Source: a virus. From it: a stretch of 60,152 nucleotides of DNA. The stretch spans positions 1 to 60,152 of the IMG/VR virus record IMGVR_UViG_3300048797_000033; one strand, 5' to 3'. The number at the start of each line of letters is the position of its first letter. Positions within the stretch are counted from its first letter, which is position 1. The position numbers were made by a program, and so were the translations under genes. Of this stretch, positions 38,550-46,498 are shown piece after piece. The notes under the pieces were generated by a model that made no database searches, was not told the DNA's origin, and worked only from the letters and a program-made list of their open reading frames with translations.

Positions 38550-38780
38550 ATGAAAGCACAAGAAGCATACGAAAGAACAATTAATAGTGAGCTAAATACG
38601 GTTTACCTTGAAATACAGGATGCAATAAACGATGGATGTCTGAAACTTTTAACTAATAGACTATCAAAACAAACTGTGAATAGGCTATTATTAGAGGGGT
38701 ATGATGTAACAAAAGATAAAACTCCATCTGGTAAAAAACTATCATTGGTAGATTGGGATATGAATAAAAGAATTGATTAG
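38550..38780 (+). CDS. Small hypothetical protein, 76 aa
   Basis: MKAQEAYERTINSELNTVYL, then EIQDAINDGCLKLL and LSKQTVNRLLLEGYDVTKDK. The I-x-x-AI-x-x-G...L-x-x-x-GY-x-V pattern is shared by small phage proteins of unknown function. It is the only ORF between the capsid-side genes and the RNA unit, and has its own promoter and operator-like site. Confidence 0.65.
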   Translation: MKAQEAYERTINSELNTVYLEIQDAINDGCLKLLTNRLSKQTVNRLLLEGYDVTKDKTPSGKKLSLVDWDMNKRID

Positions 38781-38795
38781 ATTGATTCTAAATTA
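38774..38795. promoter_or_regulatory. Operator-like palindrome before RNA-unit promoter
   Basis: TTAGA-TTGAT-TCTAA core (GATTAGA/TCTAAATTA), overlapping the stop of the 76-aa gene and ending ten bases before the TTGCA of the RNA-unit promoter. Confidence 0.6.
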
Positions 38796-38805
38796 CACCC
38801 AATAC

Positions 38806-38836
38806 TTGCATTGACTAAAAAATTGTCATACATTTG
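38806..38836 (+). promoter_or_regulatory. Promoter of the noncoding RNA unit
   Basis: TTGCA, 18 bases, then TACATTTG. The predicted start falls next to a perfect TTCCAC-AC-GTGGAA hairpin at 38844-38857, a natural 5' cap for a stable RNA. Confidence 0.75.
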
Positions 38837-38935
38837 TATCGTATTCCACACGTGGAAAAACGCTAGTCTCCCATCAGACCGTAAATATTGGATAAACCGA
38901 TCTGATTTGATGCCCATCTATTCGGGTCGGTAAAT

Positions 38936-39009
38936 GGGTCACTAGCTCAGTTGGTAGAGCATCTGTTTTGCAAGCAGAGGGTCTTGAGTTCGAATCTCAA
39001 GTGTATCCA
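38936..39009 (+). tRNA. tRNA-Ala(UGC)-like gene
   Basis: D-arm GCTC-AGTTGGTA-GAGC; anticodon arm TCTGT-TTTGCAA-GCAGA with anticodon TGC; T-arm TTGAG-TTCGAAT-CTCAA. Acceptor GGGTCAC pairs with GTG-T-ATCC if one base is bulged; the stem is otherwise mismatched in the middle, so charging or function may be altered. First element of the noncoding unit. Confidence 0.8.
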
Positions 39010-39327
39010 CAAATAAGTTCTTTAAAATACTAAATCATTCAGCCAGCGGGGAGACCTATCCTAGTGTTATATCGATCAATGGCTAGGGGATTCGTAGTAT
39101 TTATTATTACGACGCAGGCTGAATGATTAAAATATTGGTAATATTCGTGCGGTGGCAGACACTTATCGAATTGGTTACACACCTAACATAAGGTCTCGTA
39201 GGTGGTGAATAAGGTCAAACGGTGGACGGTTGGTGAGACAAAGCGTCCGAAGTCATAATAACTGATCAGATTGTGATGGGATTCCGAATAAATGTAACTT
39301 GAATATTACCAACGTTCTTTAAAATAA

Positions 39328-39385
39328 TAGTAGTGAGATTATCGACTATGATGTAAGACGACGGTTCGAATCCGTCATACTCCAC
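39328..39385 (+). other. Truncated tRNA-like element with intact T-arm
   Basis: GACGG-TTCGAAT-CCGTC is a perfect T-arm followed by ATACTCC-A, a plausible acceptor 3' strand. The 5' portion is too short for a D-arm; GTGAG...CTCCAC can pair partly. Either a decayed tRNA or a tRNA mimic within the structured RNA. Confidence 0.5.
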
Positions 39386-39569
39386 TCAACTCATTGGCTG
39401 TGAGAGTGATAAGATTGATTAATGATCGCTTATCACAAATTATTCGGGGTATTAAGGCTTTTCGATTGCATTAAAGAGGGTAACATAAAGAAGCTACTAT
39501 CGCCTAAACGGCAAATCAATACAATTAAACCAAGAATTAGAAATGGCTGCATAGTCGTTTCATTCGGTT

Positions 39570-39609
39570 AAGAGAGGTAAGTTAGACTTGCTTCTCTTTT
39601 CTTTTTTGT
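39570..39609 (+). terminator. Strong terminator of the noncoding unit
   Basis: AAGAGAGGTAAG and CTTGCTTCTCTT form a 12-bp stem with two G-U pairs around TTAGA, followed by TTCTTTTTT. The TTG element of the next promoter lies inside the 3' arm, so termination and restart are interleaved. Confidence 0.88.
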
Positions 39610-39618
39610 CTATCTTTG
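39588..39618 (+). promoter_or_regulatory. Promoter for tail genes, overlapping the terminator
   Basis: TTGCT, 18 bases, then TATCTTTG. A structured leader of about 120 bases separates it from the ATG at 39740. Confidence 0.75.
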
Positions 39619-39627
39619 TAGGAGATT

Positions 39628-39721
39628 GGGTGGTGTGAGAAAAAACTGTAATCAGGTGAGACGGAACCTGACATTAAACAAAAAACGCTTCAGCGCAGAA
39701 GTGCGGAAGCAACCACCACCC
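39628..39721 (+). promoter_or_regulatory. Structured 5' leader of first tail gene
   Basis: GGGTGGTG (39628-39635) pairs perfectly with CACCACCC (39714-39721). Inside, CAGGT/ACCTG forms a hairpin and a TTC/GAA element lies near CGCTTCAGCGCAGAA. CGGAAGC precedes the 3' arm, as in the scaffold leader. Possible post-transcriptional control of structural genes. Confidence 0.55.
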
Positions 39722-39739
39722 GATCTTAACTTATAAGAT

Positions 39740-40495
39740 ATGATTGATAGGCACGTTTTCGAGAAGCAGTACATGGATCTGGACACTGATGGGCGCAACT
39801 TACCCCTCAATGCCACGAGGGAGGTGTATAACATGCGCAGTTCAAACACTTCATCCAACGGAAAAGGGTGTATGGAAGCGGTTAAAAGCAACGTAGACAT
39901 CACCACACTCGATTTAAACGTTGGTCATCCTGGGTCTGTTCCTACCGTCACCTATTACAATTCTACTCAATCACAGACGTTCGTTCGTAACAACTGCGGG
40001 TCTGGATACTCTGGAAGCACAGTTACCTATACAGTCCCCTACGCTACATATTCGTCTACGATAAGTCAAATAGCAGCAGACCAGATGGCACTTGATGATA
40101 TATCAGCAAACGGACAAAACAACGCCAACTCAACAGGAACCTGTACCATTATTCCTAGTGGGACACTGAGTGCATATTTCATCAAAGGTGATGGAGCACC
40201 CGGTGGTTATCTTAAAATATCCAAGAACGGAACGCTGATAATCGACATCGAAAGATACACTGGTTCTGATTCGTTCTCGATAACCGACGGTGATGCAATA
40301 CATATCGAAGCGTGTTCAGCAACAAGTTCGGGAGTAGGTAACTCTATCAGTGTAGGAATCTACTCTTCTGTAAGCGGAGAACTGTGGTCTACGACACTTT
40401 CAGGATATAATCAAGTAATCACACACGACTACACATATCACACGGCAGACGGTACCATTTCAGTCCAGTGCGGTGTTCCAATATTATACTCATGA
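39740..40495 (+). CDS. Tail-region protein with DUF5977 domain
   Basis: 251 aa. Residues about 70-135 match DUF5977: YYNSTQSQTFVRNNCGSGYS, then YTVPYATYSSTISQIAADQM, then DISANGQNNANSTGTC. DUF5977 occurs in Bacteroidota surface and phage proteins. The N-terminus (DRHVFEKQYMDLDTDGRNLP) resembles starts of phage tail or stem proteins; the C-terminal part is a beta sandwich. Overlaps the next gene by four bases, so the two probably form one structure. Confidence 0.75.
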   Translation: MIDRHVFEKQYMDLDTDGRNLPLNATREVYNMRSSNTSSNGKGCMEAVKSNVDITTLDLNVGHPGSVPTVTYYNSTQSQTFVRNNCGSGYSGSTVTYTVPYATYSSTISQIAADQMALDDISANGQNNANSTGTCTIIPSGTLSAYFIKGDGAPGGYLKISKNGTLIIDIERYTGSDSFSITDGDAIHIEACSATSSGVGNSISVGIYSSVSGELWSTTLSGYNQVITHDYTYHTADGTISVQCGVPILYS

Positions 40496-43400
40496 GAACA
40501 ATAGGTAAAGCACAGGACATAGAAAACAAGGCACTGATAACGTTCTTGGACGGTGGTATTATACAACGTATCTGGTCAAACGGCAGGATAGAGAGGATAG
40601 CCTATTATGAGTACTTCAACTTCGGGGTGATAAATCATGCCAACGTAATTGGTGATATACTTTACTGGACTGACGGAGAAGAGCTTGATATGTCTCTTGG
40701 TTCTTTTAACCCACCACGAAAACTAAACATAGTCAGAGCAAGTGCGCTTACCAATCAATACTTAGCAAATAAACTACCCACATATGACCCTGCCTATAAT
40801 TATACTATAGTTCCCCCTACCCCTGCACCGAAAGTAGAATATGAGGGCAACCTTTATGTAGCAGTTCAGGATTCAACAGGACAAACACCTTCTAACACTT
40901 CTCTTTACTGGCGACTGGCACGTCCTAAATTTGTCACTGGGGAGATAGTAGGGTTTGATGGTAATTGTTTTCAGTGCCTACAGGACACCACCACGCAAGA
41001 TCCTACGCACTCCGCTAACTGGAAGCTGATAGAATACAAACACTACGATGCTTTTACCTTACAGAACATAATGAGGGGTAAGATACCTCCACTACAGCCT
41101 ACATGGTCGGTTATTACAGACGGAACAATTAAGAAAAACGAGCTTCGAGACAAGATATTCCAGTTCCGTTCAAGATTTATCTATGATGACAATGAAAAGT
41201 CCACATGGAGTTGTATGTCTACACCCACACTGCTAAACTTAGAATATGATGGCTACTATTCTGATCCTTGCATTAATAATACAATCCTACTCTCGTTACA
41301 AACAGGGACGAAAGAAGTAGTCAGGATTCAGATAGCCTGTCGGATAAATAACGGAGACTGGGTACTGGTGGATGACATACATAAATATACACCAACGTTT
41401 GGAGTATTAATTGCATCTAATATAAATTATACCTACACTTTCAAAAACGACATTCAGACCCTCCCGCTCGACCAGACAGAGACCAATAACCTTTTTTCTT
41501 ATACTCCACAGATATCCAACTGTCAGGAGTTAATTCAGGGAAATAGGTTGGTGGATGCTGACATCACAGAGGGATATGACTATCCAGACGTAAACTGTAC
41601 GCTTACACCACGCTATGCCACAGTACCACAGCCAGTAGAAACGGCTCTATCAGTAAGTTATATTTCCACTGCCTATGTGTTTGTTATGCCTACTTTTGAT
41701 TCTTTAATAAAAGTATCTATACTGAAATTTATCATACCATTAAGCACCACAAATAAAATAACTATTCAGTATTTCCCGAAGAACGAAACCACGATTGGAC
41801 AGGTTTTAGACGGAATAGTATTGGAGTTTGCTAAAAATGGAGTGACTGCCATAAAGGTAGGATTAACATTAAGCGTGACGATACCAAGCAATGGCGCTGC
41901 TTTGTTCTCGCTAATAAACGTACCAGATAGGATAGGTGGATTGAAGTATTCCTCCACACTTAATCCGGGGATCGTGTTTTTTGATGAACTTAAAAGATCA
42001 TGTTCTGTTTATAAACTCCCAAAAATTGACATTCAATCCGTAAACGACCAAGTAGGAGGAACCACTGTTTCTTTTCTACCTGTTCCTGTGATTGACTTTT
42101 CTCTGGCGGGTACGCCTCCAATTCAGGCTTATTCGTATAAGTTCTGTCATGTAGATAATCGTTATGCTTTTTTGGATATTGCTATTCCTACTACCTATAT
42201 AGTAGCTGACTCCATAAAAAGGATAGTAAGGATAAATCTCGACAGTGCAGTGTTGGATTACAGAAATGCCAACCCTGATTCCGTGGTACAGCCGTGGACA
42301 TGGACGAAAGGTGACAGGATAAGACTTCTTGGTTACTCTAACTACGACTCTATCGAGTACTTCACTTCTGAATATGACTTAGAATTATCGGCTTCCGTGG
42401 TAGGCAGTGCCACTACGTATTCTTTTCCTTACCAGAACATCGACTATTCCAGAAACCTTTTGGTAGAGGTATACAGAGACGTACCGGCTAACGTAGACCC
42501 AACCGTTTATTTCGAGTGCGGTGAAGAGTACATAATAACTAACCCCAGGACGCCAATAAGAGCGTATGGCACGACTTCTGGTACGATTGATATGTACGAT
42601 GCCTTCCAGAAAAACAGCACGCAGGCGAACGCATATCTGTACGCATGGATGTATTCTTCATCACTGGGAGAGATACAGATATTCGATGTGTCTGTTCCTA
42701 ATATGCCACAGCTTTTAAGTTCTACTAACACCCCTATCTCTAATCCGAGGTATATGGTGGTATCAGGAAATTATGCTTACACTTCATACACCCAGACCTT
42801 GCAGATTTGGGACGTATCCAATATTGCCAATCCTGTAGTAGTATCTTCTATCACCTTAGATTATGATGACTCCAAGACGGTAAGATTGAATGCCGGATAT
42901 GCCTACATAGTGAGTGGAAACCACGCTAAGCTGACTGTTATAAACGTCTCTACACCTTCTTCACCTGTGAAATACACTGCTATCTCCCTGACAGGTGGAG
43001 CAGGTAACGAAGATATCTGTTTTCACGGTACCAAGGCTTACTCTTCAGGAGTACTGACAGGCACTATTGACGTGATAGACATATCTAACCCGCAGATACC
43101 AGTACTGGGAACTCCTATCACAGGGCTAAGTAGTCCGAGAAAACTATGTATCTCTGGTGACTACCTGTTCGTAACCAATAGCGGTGCTAATGAGTTAAGG
43201 ATATTCAACATCTCTGGAACCCCCTCATACGTCTCTACGGTAGGTGGACTAAACGACTGTTACGCAGTGAGTGTCCAAGGGAAATATGCTTACGTGGTCA
43301 ACTACGGATCTAATACTTTAAGTGTTATTGACATCTCAAGTATTACGTCTCCAGTGGTGGTTGGAACGGCATCCGTAGGTACCAACCCCTATGACTTGGC

Positions 43401-44712
43401 CGTTGCAGGACAGTATGTATATGTGGCCAACTTCACCTCGATGACTATTTCAGTAGTAGATGTATCGAATCCTACCGCACCTAATACTATAGCCACTACA
43501 GCAGCCGTAGCTAGTTATTCCAGTTTAAGTGTGAGTGGAATATCTACATTTGGATCTATAGAGAGCAGAAACTACTCTGACCTGTTTAAGTCCGACCAAG
43601 GGGACTTGCAAAGAACAGCAGTTTATTCTTTAGAACTGAAACGTAAACGAATAAAAGGATTAAAACGTTGGTCGGGTGTTTATCTACAAAACACTTTCAA
43701 AAACGATCTTAATCAAAATGATTACGCTGACTACGACGAATCTAACGAGACATTTGGTGGTATAACTCGTATATTTGAATACGGAGACATACTTAAAGTG
43801 TTACAGTCAGAGAAAGTCACAAGTTATTATTTGAGCAAGGCCGTACTTAATCAAGCAGCACAATCCGGCACAGAGATAGTGTCTACCTCTACTCTCGTAT
43901 TGGGTTCTATGCACCAATCCACAGAGAGATATGGATGCCAGAACGCAGAATCACTTGTACAAAATGGTACTACATCTTATTATGCAGACGTCAACAATGG
44001 GTGTTTCATCCGAGAAGGAACAAGTGAACCAGTGCCTATCTCTGATAACGGAATAAAGAACTACACAAAAGCACTTTTCGATCAGATTAAGAACTACTAT
44101 CCAAGAATTGTAGGCGGTTACGATCAGTCTAAAGGTGAGTTGTGGTACACTATCTATGCCTATATGCCAACAGGTGAGATAAAAATAACTCTGATGTTCA
44201 ACGAAGAAGAAAAGACATGGAAGTCTTATTTTGACTTCGTTGATGTTGGTGGTAATATTCCAGAGATGTACGGAAGCATAGGTCAGGTGATGTTTGCCTT
44301 TGTACAGGGTATTACATGGCAACATGAATCGGGTACGGATTATTCTAATTTCTTTGGAATTGACGTACAGCCAAAGGTAAATATCGTAGCAAAGGGAAAC
44401 GGGAAATCTGTTTTCAATTCGGTGAAACTTATCAGCAACAAAAACTGGAAGTGTGATTCAGTATTAGTATTTGATAATAATACATATCAAGCTGGAATGG
44501 TTAGTAAATTACCCGCATTTGTCAAAAAAGAGGGGTGGCTATACGCTCCATTTTTGAGAGATATGACTACATCATCACCAACGCCCACCAATAATGATCT
44601 TTTTAATGGCAGGTCTTTGAGGGGGATGACCGCAGAGTTTGAATTACAAACTATTGAATCTGGATTAACACAGCTTTATGAGGTAGAAGTGACAACTACG
44701 CCTTCTTTATAA
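40492..44712 (+). CDS. Large tail/stem protein with CBM-like modules and LVIVD beta-propeller
   Basis: 1406 aa; start ATG 40492-40494 overlaps the previous TGA (an ORF start at 40468 is artefactual). Residues about 110-185 hold two carbohydrate-binding-like repeats (YEGNLYVAVQDSTGQTPSNT, then GFDGNCFQCLQDTTTQDPTH) each ending in W-x-L. Residues about 720-1010 contain six or seven LVIVD-type repeats (IQIFDVSVPNMPQLLSS, LQIWDVSNIANPVVVSS, ISVVDVSNPTAPNTIAT), forming a beta-propeller. Probably forms the tail stem or hub and displays adhesive modules toward the cell surface. Confidence 0.8.
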   Translation: MRTIGKAQDIENKALITFLDGGIIQRIWSNGRIERIAYYEYFNFGVINHANVIGDILYWTDGEELDMSLGSFNPPRKLNIVRASALTNQYLANKLPTYDPAYNYTIVPPTPAPKVEYEGNLYVAVQDSTGQTPSNTSLYWRLARPKFVTGEIVGFDGNCFQCLQDTTTQDPTHSANWKLIEYKHYDAFTLQNIMRGKIPPLQPTWSVITDGTIKKNELRDKIFQFRSRFIYDDNEKSTWSCMSTPTLLNLEYDGYYSDPCINNTILLSLQTGTKEVVRIQIACRINNGDWVLVDDIHKYTPTFGVLIASNINYTYTFKNDIQTLPLDQTETNNLFSYTPQISNCQELIQGNRLVDADITEGYDYPDVNCTLTPRYATVPQPVETALSVSYISTAYVFVMPTFDSLIKVSILKFIIPLSTTNKITIQYFPKNETTIGQVLDGIVLEFAKNGVTAIKVGLTLSVTIPSNGAALFSLINVPDRIGGLKYSSTLNPGIVFFDELKRSCSVYKLPKIDIQSVNDQVGGTTVSFLPVPVIDFSLAGTPPIQAYSYKFCHVDNRYAFLDIAIPTTYIVADSIKRIVRINLDSAVLDYRNANPDSVVQPWTWTKGDRIRLLGYSNYDSIEYFTSEYDLELSASVVGSATTYSFPYQNIDYSRNLLVEVYRDVPANVDPTVYFECGEEYIITNPRTPIRAYGTTSGTIDMYDAFQKNSTQANAYLYAWMYSSSLGEIQIFDVSVPNMPQLLSSTNTPISNPRYMVVSGNYAYTSYTQTLQIWDVSNIANPVVVSSITLDYDDSKTVRLNAGYAYIVSGNHAKLTVINVSTPSSPVKYTAISLTGGAGNEDICFHGTKAYSSGVLTGTIDVIDISNPQIPVLGTPITGLSSPRKLCISGDYLFVTNSGANELRIFNISGTPSYVSTVGGLNDCYAVSVQGKYAYVVNYGSNTLSVIDISSITSPVVVGTASVGTNPYDLAVAGQYVYVANFTSMTISVVDVSNPTAPNTIATTAAVASYSSLSVSGISTFGSIESRNYSDLFKSDQGDLQRTAVYSLELKRKRIKGLKRWSGVYLQNTFKNDLNQNDYADYDESNETFGGITRIFEYGDILKVLQSEKVTSYYLSKAVLNQAAQSGTEIVSTSTLVLGSMHQSTERYGCQNAESLVQNGTTSYYADVNNGCFIREGTSEPVPISDNGIKNYTKALFDQIKNYYPRIVGGYDQSKGELWYTIYAYMPTGEIKITLMFNEEEKTWKSYFDFVDVGGNIPEMYGSIGQVMFAFVQGITWQHESGTDYSNFFGIDVQPKVNIVAKGNGKSVFNSVKLISNKNWKCDSVLVFDNNTYQAGMVSKLPAFVKKEGWLYAPFLRDMTTSSPTPTNNDLFNGRSLRGMTAEFELQTIESGLTQLYEVEVTTTPSL

Positions 44713-44728
44713 TCGGTATAAATAAAAA

Positions 44729-44759
44729 TTGCAAAACATTTACCAATTGACTATCTTTG
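44729..44759 (+). promoter_or_regulatory. Promoter for 44775 unit
   Basis: TTGCA, 18 bases, then TATCTTTG, ending 15 bases before the ATG. Confidence 0.75.
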
Positions 44760-44774
44760 TAGAAAGATTTAGCA

Positions 44775-45512
44775 ATGGACGGTAGCGCACTAACTTCTCT
44801 CAAACGTATTTGTTTAAAGTCTATTCACAGAAACAGGCTCCCAATGAGTGAATACAAACTTGTGTTCAGCCTTTCATGCGACTGCCTCCGTGATCTACAC
44901 CTATTTACTGTCAAGTCAGAGCGCACGGTACGTCTTAAAATGGACTTGGTTAACTGCGTCTCACTCCCTTCCGATTTCCTTTCGCTTATTAAAATCGGTT
45001 GTGCTATCAATGGCAGGTTTTGGTCATTTACCAATGACGAGGGGATTATCATTCCACAGACAATAGTCAATGGCGTACCTACTCTCAATGGTGATCTAGG
45101 CGAAGGTCAGACACGTGTGGAGGGTAAGTTCAACTCCGATGGCAGTCAGGCAGGATGGTCATTCAGTGCCTATACTTCCAGTGGCGGGGTAAACAACTAT
45201 TACCTTAAATTCGACTACGAAAACAGAAGGATTATCCTTGATAATATTGACAGAGGCGATGTGATACTCGTTTATAAATCCAATGGAATAAGCACGTCAG
45301 GCGAGACGTTAGTTCCTGTTATCTACGAGGAAGCATTACTTTCATTTATCGACTGGAAACGTAGTTTGGGGGAGAGAAATATGTCATGGGCGCAAAAAAA
45401 TGAACAAAGCTATTACGAGGAATGCCACAAATTACAATTTTTGGAGAGTCCATCACTCACAGACTTGTTCGATGTTATAAGGTCAACGTATTCACAAGGA
45501 ATTAAAAGGTAA
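44775..45512 (+). CDS. Tail tubular / head-tail connector-like protein
   Basis: 245 aa. VNCVSLPSDFLSLIKIGCAI, then NGRFWSFTNDEGI, a pattern seen in connector-type proteins of podoviruses (LP-x-DF-x-x-x-x-K-x-G). It has a beta middle and a helical C-terminus (YEEALLSFIDWKRSLGERNM). Placed between the tail stem and internal proteins. Connector role is inferred from motif and order. Confidence 0.65.
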   Translation: MDGSALTSLKRICLKSIHRNRLPMSEYKLVFSLSCDCLRDLHLFTVKSERTVRLKMDLVNCVSLPSDFLSLIKIGCAINGRFWSFTNDEGIIIPQTIVNGVPTLNGDLGEGQTRVEGKFNSDGSQAGWSFSAYTSSGGVNNYYLKFDYENRRIILDNIDRGDVILVYKSNGISTSGETLVPVIYEEALLSFIDWKRSLGERNMSWAQKNEQSYYEECHKLQFLESPSLTDLFDVIRSTYSQGIKR

Positions 45513-45515
45513 GAT

Positions 45516-46295
45516 ATGGAACCAATGGAATGGCTCGCAATAGGGCAAGCAGCACTCGGTGGAATAAAATCAATATTTGGAGCAAGTAAAGCATCGCAAG
45601 CCAAAAAGCAATTAAACGCTCTACAGCGACCTATGATGCAGATACCGGCTGAGGCTTCTGCTGCTCTGGCCAACGCACAGAAAATGGCTTTAATGACCAC
45701 TCTCCCCGGACAAGATATTATGCAAAACAATATTGGCTCTAATACGCAGGCTAACGTCAACGCACTAGGGGAAGTAGCAACAGGAGGATCTTTACTTGAA
45801 GGAACCAATCGTGCCTATCAACAGGGCGCAAAGCAGATTTCTGATCTCGATGTAGCCGCAGCACAGTTCAACGCAGCCAATCAGGGAGCATATCGCCAAG
45901 AGTTAGGCCAAATGACTAACTTGAAGAACCAACAGTTTCAAGTCAACCAACTCGACCCATACAATCAGAAATACCAAGAACTAACCAACCAAAGAAGCGC
46001 AGGTCAGTCTAATATGTGGGGTGGTATTGGAATGGCGGCACAAGCAGCAGGCAGTTATTTGGGAATGAAACAGGAAAGTGATCAATTTAACCAAATGATG
46101 GGAACAGGAAATTATGCCCCCAATCCCAACAGAGGAGTAACAGGAATGCAGGTTTCACCTATGTCTCCAGTTCAAACCAATTCTTTACCGATGAATTTCA
46201 GCCAAAATCCATTAATGGATAGTCGAAATATCAATTCAATGCAACAAAAGATGTACAGTCCTTGGAATAATTACAATCCCTTCAAAACTCAATAA
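45516..46295 (+). CDS. Probable ejection or internal virion protein
   Basis: 259 aa. GQAALGGIKSIFGASKASQA at the N-terminus, long Ala/Gln-rich helices (EASAALANAQKMALMTT, LTNQRSAGQSNMWGG), then GIGMAAQAAGSYLGMKQ, a hydrophobic Ala/Gly segment. This Ala/Gln-rich helical, membrane-active profile is typical of podoviral ejection proteins. Gap of three bases to the upstream gene. Confidence 0.65.
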   Translation: MEPMEWLAIGQAALGGIKSIFGASKASQAKKQLNALQRPMMQIPAEASAALANAQKMALMTTLPGQDIMQNNIGSNTQANVNALGEVATGGSLLEGTNRAYQQGAKQISDLDVAAAQFNAANQGAYRQELGQMTNLKNQQFQVNQLDPYNQKYQELTNQRSAGQSNMWGGIGMAAQAAGSYLGMKQESDQFNQMMGTGNYAPNPNRGVTGMQVSPMSPVQTNSLPMNFSQNPLMDSRNINSMQQKMYSPWNNYNPFKTQ

Positions 46296-46297
46296 TT

Positions 46298-46390
46298 ATG
46301 AAAGCACCTAAAAAGATCAAGAAAGTAAAGAAAGCACCAAAGAAAGCCATGCCTCCAAAGCCAATGCAAAAAGTAGGCAAGCCGATGTAA
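46298..46390 (+). CDS. 30-aa Lys/Pro/Met-rich peptide
   Basis: ATG AAA GCA... encodes 30 residues, 12 of them lysine, beginning MKAPKKIKKVKKAPKKAM and ending in KPMQKVGKPM. It starts two bases after the previous stop and is followed by a terminator, so it is the last cistron. Highly basic, histone-tail-like; could condense DNA or coat packaged DNA. Too short for a domain call. Confidence 0.6.
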   Translation: MKAPKKIKKVKKAPKKAMPPKPMQKVGKPM

Positions 46391-46410
46391 CAAACGAGCA
46401 ACCGGAATAA

Positions 46411-46440
46411 AAACCATCTCAAAATCTGGGATGGTTTTTT
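46411..46440 (+). terminator. Terminator after basic-peptide gene
   Basis: AAACCATC and GATGGTTT form an eight-bp stem around an 11-base loop, running into TTTTTTT. It ends the 44775-46390 unit; the next promoter begins three bases later. Confidence 0.85.
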
Positions 46441-46442
46441 GT

Positions 46443-46473
46443 TTGCATAAAATTAGTTTAATGACTATCTTTG
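46443..46473 (+). promoter_or_regulatory. Promoter for internal-protein unit
   Basis: TTGCA, 18 bases, then TATCTTTG, ending 25 bases before the ATG at 46499, directly after a terminator. Confidence 0.75.
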
Positions 46474-46498
46474 TATCTGGATTTAATCTAAATAAATA

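Larger units (their letters stand above)
38840..39609 (+). ncRNA. Noncoding transcription unit: tRNA plus large structured RNA (GOLLD/ROOL-like candidate)
   Basis: About 770 bases with no credible ORF, bounded by a promoter and a strong terminator. Order: 5' hairpin 38844-38857; tRNA-Ala-like 38936-39009; GTTCTTTAAAATA at 39017-39029; a 12-bp perfect stem pairing 39033-39044 with 39117-39128, enclosing CCTAG/CTAGG and TCGTA/TACGA hairpins; a second 12-bp perfect stem pairing 39135-39146 with 39301-39312, enclosing GGACG/CGTCC and other hairpins; a second GTTCTTTAAAATA at 39314-39326; a T-arm-like element at 39360-39376; and GTGATAAG/CTTATCAC at 39406-39436. Long-range perfect stems in a phage next to a tRNA recall the large ornate RNAs GOLLD and ROOL. 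The class assignment is inference. Confidence 0.7.
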
